In this document: positions 42,891 to 46,156 of the stretch, in pieces
Layout: each line of letters opens with the position of its first letter
How positions within the stretch are numbered: position 1 is the first letter of the stretch
Assembly (NCBI GenBank): GCA_902774005.1
Contig: CACYGK010000008.1
Span: 1-46,156, forward strand
DNA from: an uncultured Bacteroidales bacterium
Lineage (GTDB): Bacteria > Bacteroidota > Bacteroidia > Bacteroidales > Bacteroidaceae
DNA: 46,156 nucleotides
Reading direction: 5' to 3'
Made by a program: the position numbers and the translations under genes
The notes under the pieces: generated by a model
The model's database searches: none
Told to the model about the DNA's origin: nothing
Seen by the model: only the letters and a program-made list of their open reading frames with translations

Positions 42891-43514
42891 TTACATCCAC
42901 GCCAGCAGGATGAATACCAGCGAACAGACGAAACCGATGATGAATCCTACGATTACCTGAGCCAGCGAATGCTGACGCAGGATGATACGGCTTGTTCCCA
43001 GTGCCCCGCTCAGCAGGATGAGTGCACAAACATACCACATAGGGTTGAAGTAGAACAGGTTGCTGAAGGCTATCAGTGCACCGACCATACCACCCATGCC
43101 CACCATGTGGGTACTTACCTTCCACCATGCATTGATGAACACACAGATAATCTGCGACACGAAGGCTGCCATCACCACACCCCTTACGAACATCACTACG
43201 TTTATCCTCGACAGCACTACCAGACATACCGTATAACTGCAGATCGTCAGCAGGTAGGGCATGTGTCGGTGTTCGCGGTGCGACAACTGCCAGTGTGTCC
43301 AACTCATCACCATACGGAAGATGTTGATACCCAGTCGCGGTATGAACACGGTGAAGATGAACACCGTGAACAGCAGGAACAGCCTGTATTCTATGGGCAG
43401 CATCTGCAGGTAGCTGTTGAAGAACAGCACGATGAGAATCCACACCGGAGTGTAGAACGGAGAGAATACTATCGAGAGTACCCTTGCTATTTTCATCAGT
43501 CGTTTCTCGCTCAT
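42891..43514 (-). CDS. PAP2-like integral membrane protein
   Basis: The 207-residue product has five or six predicted membrane helices (VWILIVLFFNSYLQM, RLFLLFTVFIFTVF, LLTICSYTVCLVVL, VVMAAFVSQIICVFI, VCALILLSGALG, VIVGFIIGFVCSLVFILLAW). The segment SRIILRQHSLAQVIVGFIIG fits the SR...H motif of the PAP2 superfamily, but the first motif (KxxxxxxRP) is not clear, so phosphatase activity is uncertain. Its start overlaps the rpoN stop by 4 bp, so it is translated with rpoN. Confidence 0.78.
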   Translation of the reverse strand: MSEKRLMKIARVLSIVFSPFYTPVWILIVLFFNSYLQMLPIEYRLFLLFTVFIFTVFIPRLGINIFRMVMSWTHWQLSHREHRHMPYLLTICSYTVCLVVLSRINVVMFVRGVVMAAFVSQIICVFINAWWKVSTHMVGMGGMVGALIAFSNLFYFNPMWYVCALILLSGALGTSRIILRQHSLAQVIVGFIIGFVCSLVFILLAWM

Positions 43515-45022
43515 GTGCTCAGTCTTTTCTGTACGGGCGGAATGCCCATTTCATCGCGATATTTTGCCACCGTACGGCGTTTAATGTTCAGTCCTTGGTG
43601 TGCCAGCATTTCCGACAACTGCGAGTCGCTCAGCGGTGTCCTCTTGTCTTCCCCCTCTATCATCTGTCTTATCATCTCCTTCGCCTTGTCTGCATCTACC
43701 GTCTCGCCTTGTGCGTTCGAACGTGTATGCTTGAAGAAGAACGACAGCGGGTAAATCCGTCCGTCCACCATGCAGTACTTGCTGTTCCTCACCCTCGACA
43801 CCGTTGATATGTCATATCCTGCCTCCTCAGCCACATCTTTCAGAATGAGCGGCTTCAGGTCGTCCGTGTCCTGAGTCAGGAAAAACAGCTTTTGCAGCTT
43901 TATGATAGCCCTCATCGTCTTTATCAGAGTCTCGTTCCTTTGGCGCACTGCATCGATAAACAGCTTTGCAGCCTCTACCTTACCACGTGTGTAAGTCACG
44001 AAATCCTGCTCGCTGCGACTCAGTTTCCGTTCCGTCTTCTCGTACGCCTTTAGTTGGTTCAGGTATTCCTTGTTGATATGCATCACGGGCAGTTCACCGT
44101 TATTCAGACGGCAGCTCACCTGTCCGTTCTCGTCCGTTTCAACGATGAAATCGGGTACTGCCGAACTCACCCTGTCCTTTGCCGACTCCGTCAGAGCCAG
44201 TCCCGGATGCAGATTCAGTTTCTTCAGTTCGTCGAACACCACCTTCAGCTTCGTAGGTGAAATACCCATCAGCCTTGACAGCTTCTCCGTGTTGTTATTC
44301 ACGAACAGGTCATAGTGTTCGTCTATGATTCGTCTGCCTTCCTCCAGCAGGAAATACTTCTCACCCAGCAGATGCTCCTTATCGTTCATCCTGCGGTCAA
44401 TCTGCAGGAGCAGACACTCCCTCGTGTCCCTGGCACCGATACCCGCAGGGTCAAACTGCTGCAGCACTCCCAGTGCCTCCTTCAGTTCCTCCTCATCCGT
44501 CTCGATGTTATGCTGAAACAGCATCTCGTCTGCAATCTTATGCAGCGGAACATCGATGAAACCGTTATCATTCAGCGAATTTATCAGATACTCCACCAGC
44601 GTCCGCTGATGAGCAGTAAGGTCAAAATCGATGAGCTGTTCCATCAGACTGTCCACAAACGACACCGTATCGCCTATGGGCATCTCCTGCCTTTCCTCCC
44701 CGCTGTACCTTCCAGCCACCGGCAGATCATCCGACTCAAACATATCATCATTATAGTCAGATGCGGACTCCTGCCCATCCTCCATCTCCCCCTCGTTGTC
44801 GGGGGTATCTTCTTTGTCATTAACCTCCCCTTCGGTGTCTGAGGTTTCCTCGTTATCAGGGGCTTTTTCAGTCTCCAGCGTCACATTATCGATAGCCTCA
44901 TCCTTCACCCTCTGTTCCAGCTCGACAATAGGCAGTTCCAGCAGCTTCGTAGTCATAAGCTGCAATGGCGACAACTTCAGCAGTTGCGCCTCCGTCTGAA
45001 CCTGATACTGTCTCTGTTGCAT
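43511..45022 (-). CDS. rpoN: RNA polymerase sigma-54 factor
   Basis: The roughly 503-residue product begins MQQRQYQVQTEAQLLKLSPL (activator-interacting region), followed by a very acidic linker of about 50 residues rich in Asp/Glu, the core-binding domain (DFDLTAHQRTLVEYLINSLN, QQFDPAGIGARDTRECLLLQ), a DNA-binding domain (DVAEEAGYDISTVSRVRNSK) and the RpoN box RRTVAKYRDEMGIP near the end. It directs polymerase to -24/-12 promoters with AAA+ activators, none of which is in the window. ATG 45022 is chosen over TTG 45034 because a promoter box covers the latter. Confidence 0.96.
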   Translation of the reverse strand: MQQRQYQVQTEAQLLKLSPLQLMTTKLLELPIVELEQRVKDEAIDNVTLETEKAPDNEETSDTEGEVNDKEDTPDNEGEMEDGQESASDYNDDMFESDDLPVAGRYSGEERQEMPIGDTVSFVDSLMEQLIDFDLTAHQRTLVEYLINSLNDNGFIDVPLHKIADEMLFQHNIETDEEELKEALGVLQQFDPAGIGARDTRECLLLQIDRRMNDKEHLLGEKYFLLEEGRRIIDEHYDLFVNNNTEKLSRLMGISPTKLKVVFDELKKLNLHPGLALTESAKDRVSSAVPDFIVETDENGQVSCRLNNGELPVMHINKEYLNQLKAYEKTERKLSRSEQDFVTYTRGKVEAAKLFIDAVRQRNETLIKTMRAIIKLQKLFFLTQDTDDLKPLILKDVAEEAGYDISTVSRVRNSKYCMVDGRIYPLSFFFKHTRSNAQGETVDADKAKEMIRQMIEGEDKRTPLSDSQLSEMLAHQGLNIKRRTVAKYRDEMGIPPVQKRLST

Positions 45023-45031
45023 AATCGGGTG

Positions 45032-45039
45032 CAAAAGTA
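45032..45039 (-). promoter_or_regulatory. -7 box of rpoN
   Basis: TACTTTTG on the minus strand fits TAnnTTTG and ends only 9 bp before the ATG at 45022, so the leader would be just a few bases. It overlaps the TTG at 45034. Confidence 0.55.
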
Positions 45040-45046
45040 CAACTTT

Positions 45047-45601
45047 TTATTTAATATTTATGCAAAACTTTCTTGCCTCTTTTCTTGCTTCCCGCCATCT
45101 GGGAAAGAAATTATCCATCAGAGTGTGGAACCGTGCATTATGGCTCGGTTCCAGCAGATGGCACAGCTCATGCACCACGACATGCTCCACACACCACTCG
45201 GGCAGAAGCAACAGATACAGGGAAAAACAGACGGAACGCCGCCGTACATTGCACACGCCCCATCGCGACACCATAGCCCTGTACTGCACCTCCGACGGAC
45301 AAACCCCCATCTCCCTTGCATGCCGCTCCACCATCGGTTCCACCAGTGCCTTCAATCGCTCCACAGCCTCTGTCCTTTGTGCCCTCGTTGCCAGCGGCAA
45401 CTGAGCATAGAAAGCATTCCGTCGCTCCTGCCTCTCCATCGCCTTCTTCCTGTTCTTCTCAATCCACTCCCTATGCCTCTCAACGAACTCCTCCACCTCC
45501 CGTCTCGGCATACCCCATGGGGCCGACACGTGCACATCGCCGTTCTTCACGATTCGCATCGACATCCTGCTCGTCCTTCTATACGTCAACTGTATTGCCA
45601 T
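45047..45601 (-). CDS. YgjP/DUF45-type metal-dependent hydrolase
   Basis: From ATG 45601 the product has about 184 residues. It begins MAIQLTYRRTSRMSMRIVKN and HVSAPWGMPRREVEEFVERH (typical for DUF45), then SRWGVCNVRRRSVCFSLYLL and the zinc site VVHELCHLLEPSHNARFH. This family is related to M48/SprT-like proteases; substrates are poorly known. ATG codons at 45619 and 45652 are alternatives, but a promoter-like TATCTTCG (45621-45628) covers the region between them and favours 45601. It ends 24 bp before the rpoN ATG. Confidence 0.88.
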   Translation of the reverse strand: MAIQLTYRRTSRMSMRIVKNGDVHVSAPWGMPRREVEEFVERHREWIEKNRKKAMERQERRNAFYAQLPLATRAQRTEAVERLKALVEPMVERHAREMGVCPSEVQYRAMVSRWGVCNVRRRSVCFSLYLLLLPEWCVEHVVVHELCHLLEPSHNARFHTLMDNFFPRWREARKEARKFCINIK

Positions 45602-45620
45602 CGTAAAACCATTTTCCATG

Positions 45621-45628
45621 CGAAGATA
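45621..45628 (-). promoter_or_regulatory. -7-like box of the YgjP-type gene
   Basis: It reads TATCTTCG on the minus strand, one base off TAnnTTTG, and is used here only as a weak guide to the start codon. Confidence 0.35.
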
Positions 45629-45697
45629 CGTATTTTTCAGAAGAAGATGCAAAAAAACAAGTCATAATTTACTTTAGCACGTCCCTGCCGTGATGCG

Positions 45698-45762
45698 AAA
45701 TGGCAGGCTCACGCTCATGAAATGGCAGGCTCATGCTCCGAAAGAGGCAGGCTCACGGCGCG
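45698..45762. repeat. Degenerate 22-bp tandem repeat
   Basis: Three units begin at 45698, 45720 and 45741, each with a/gGGCAGGCTCA in common (aaatggcaggctcacgctca, aaatggcaggctcatgctcc, aaagaggcaggctcacggcg). Confidence 0.75.
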
Positions 45763-46057
45763 AGCGAGAAGGAGAAGGGCGGCTGTGGGAATTGATGAAT
45801 GTGTCAATTCCGAAGCCGTTGGCGCTGCGAGAATCGCGATATCTTAGCGATTATGCAGGGCAGTCTTCATCAGCCATCCAAAGATATCGTAGCTTCAGCG
45901 GAGAGTTTTTGGACAATGGCGGAAGTGGGGGTGTTCCGAAGGTATCGTAGCTTTAGCGGAGAAGCTTCGGCTAAACGCGAGGTCGGGGGTTGTGATAAGA
46001 GCGTAATAGAGACCTTATCTGCACCTGTTTTAGAAGAGATAAGACAGGCAGGTATGA

Positions 46058-46085
46058 GGTCATTTGGTCATTTGGTCATTTGGTC
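46058..46085 (+). repeat. GGTCATTT tandem repeat
   Basis: There are three exact GGTCATTT units (46058-46081) and a partial fourth. The exact reverse complement AAATGACC occupies the last 8 bases of the window (46149-46156), on the other side of the palindrome. Confidence 0.85.
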
Positions 46086-46115
46086 AAAATCGTTTTTCAA
46101 AGTGTCAAAATCCGC

Positions 46116-46145
46116 CACTATATATAAATATATTTATATATAGTG
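46116..46145. repeat. Perfect 30-bp palindrome
   Basis: The sequence from cactatatataa to ttatatatagtg equals its own reverse complement over 30 bases (15-bp arms, no spacer). It is almost entirely A and T and lies between inverted GGTCATTT/AAATGACC repeats, so the whole forms a larger nested inverted repeat that continues beyond the window. Confidence 0.9.
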
Positions 46146-46156
46146 AGCAAATGACC

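Larger units (their letters stand above)
45653..46156. other. Non-coding, repeat-rich tail of the window
   Basis: No reading frame here shows a family resemblance; the frames of up to about 110 codons are made of repeats. The region holds a degenerate 22-bp tandem repeat (45698-45760), two copies of a TATCGTAGCTTTAGCGGAG-like unit (45883-45905 and 45941-45963), an 8-bp tandem repeat (46058-46085) and a palindrome (46116-46145). Confidence 0.7.

Noticed and set aside
45690-46143. Small plus-strand frames of 86 and 114 codons in the intergenic tail
   Set aside because: They consist of the tandem repeats described there and have no promoter or similarity.
46058-46156. Possible CRISPR array
   Set aside because: The 8-bp units are directly adjacent with no spacers, and no cas gene is in the window.

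Overview
The window looks like chromosomal DNA from a member of the Bacteroidales, most probably a Prevotella-like gut or oral species. The reasons are a SusC/SusD pair, several TonB-dependent receptors, a C10 (streptopain-type) protease, M49 dipeptidyl peptidase with the HECLGH variant motif, conserved DUF4292-EnvC gene order, secreted proteins with type IX-like C-terminal tails, and about nine Bacteroidetes-type -7 promoter boxes (TAnnTTTG, or TAnnTTCG) at the expected places. No rRNA, tRNA, transposase, phage gene or CRISPR array was found.

Layout. 1-3459: the 3' part of a large secreted repeat protein that is cut by the window edge, carries a 609-bp tandem duplication and is broken by a frameshift near 2690; a strong terminator follows. 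3514-12153: a four-gene operon of secreted zinc metalloprotease, SusC-like receptor, SusD-like lipoprotein and an unknown secreted protein, best read as a peptide-utilisation locus. 12171-12247: a cluster of mutually exclusive hairpins between convergent genes. 12300-13199 (-): meso-diaminopimelate dehydrogenase. 13330-24622: a tightly packed signalling operon (receiver-PP2C phosphatase, membrane WD40-like protein, propeller sensor with a kinase core lacking its phospho-histidine, soluble histidine kinase, TonB-dependent receptor, DPP III, HEAT-repeat DNA-alkylation-repair-like protein). 24664-28269: Fur-family regulator, purA and a C10 protease. 28266-29363 (-): M20 deacylase of arginine synthesis type. 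29458-31657: glycyl-tRNA synthetase and an FKBP-type lipoprotein. 31731-32741 (-): asd. 32897-40352: DUF4292 lipoprotein, EnvC-like protein, Oar-type receptor and a TPR histidine kinase. 40349-45601 (-): YgjP-like hydrolase, rpoN, PAP2-like membrane protein, purE, ispG, queH. 45653-46156: non-coding, repeat-rich tail ending in a perfect 30-bp palindrome.

The most interesting region is 13330-24622. Two adjacent, evidently related kinase cores lie in genes that overlap by 4 bp; the membrane-bound one has Asp (residue 645) where the other has the phospho-accepting His (residue 34). Together with a PP2C-type response regulator and an outer-membrane receptor, this suggests a sensor pseudokinase plus active kinase pair that controls a phosphatase output. 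A second theme is simple repeats (AGTTAAA/AGTTGAA-like and TTATGCAT-like) at gene starts, in two cases forming the hydrophobic core of signal peptides.
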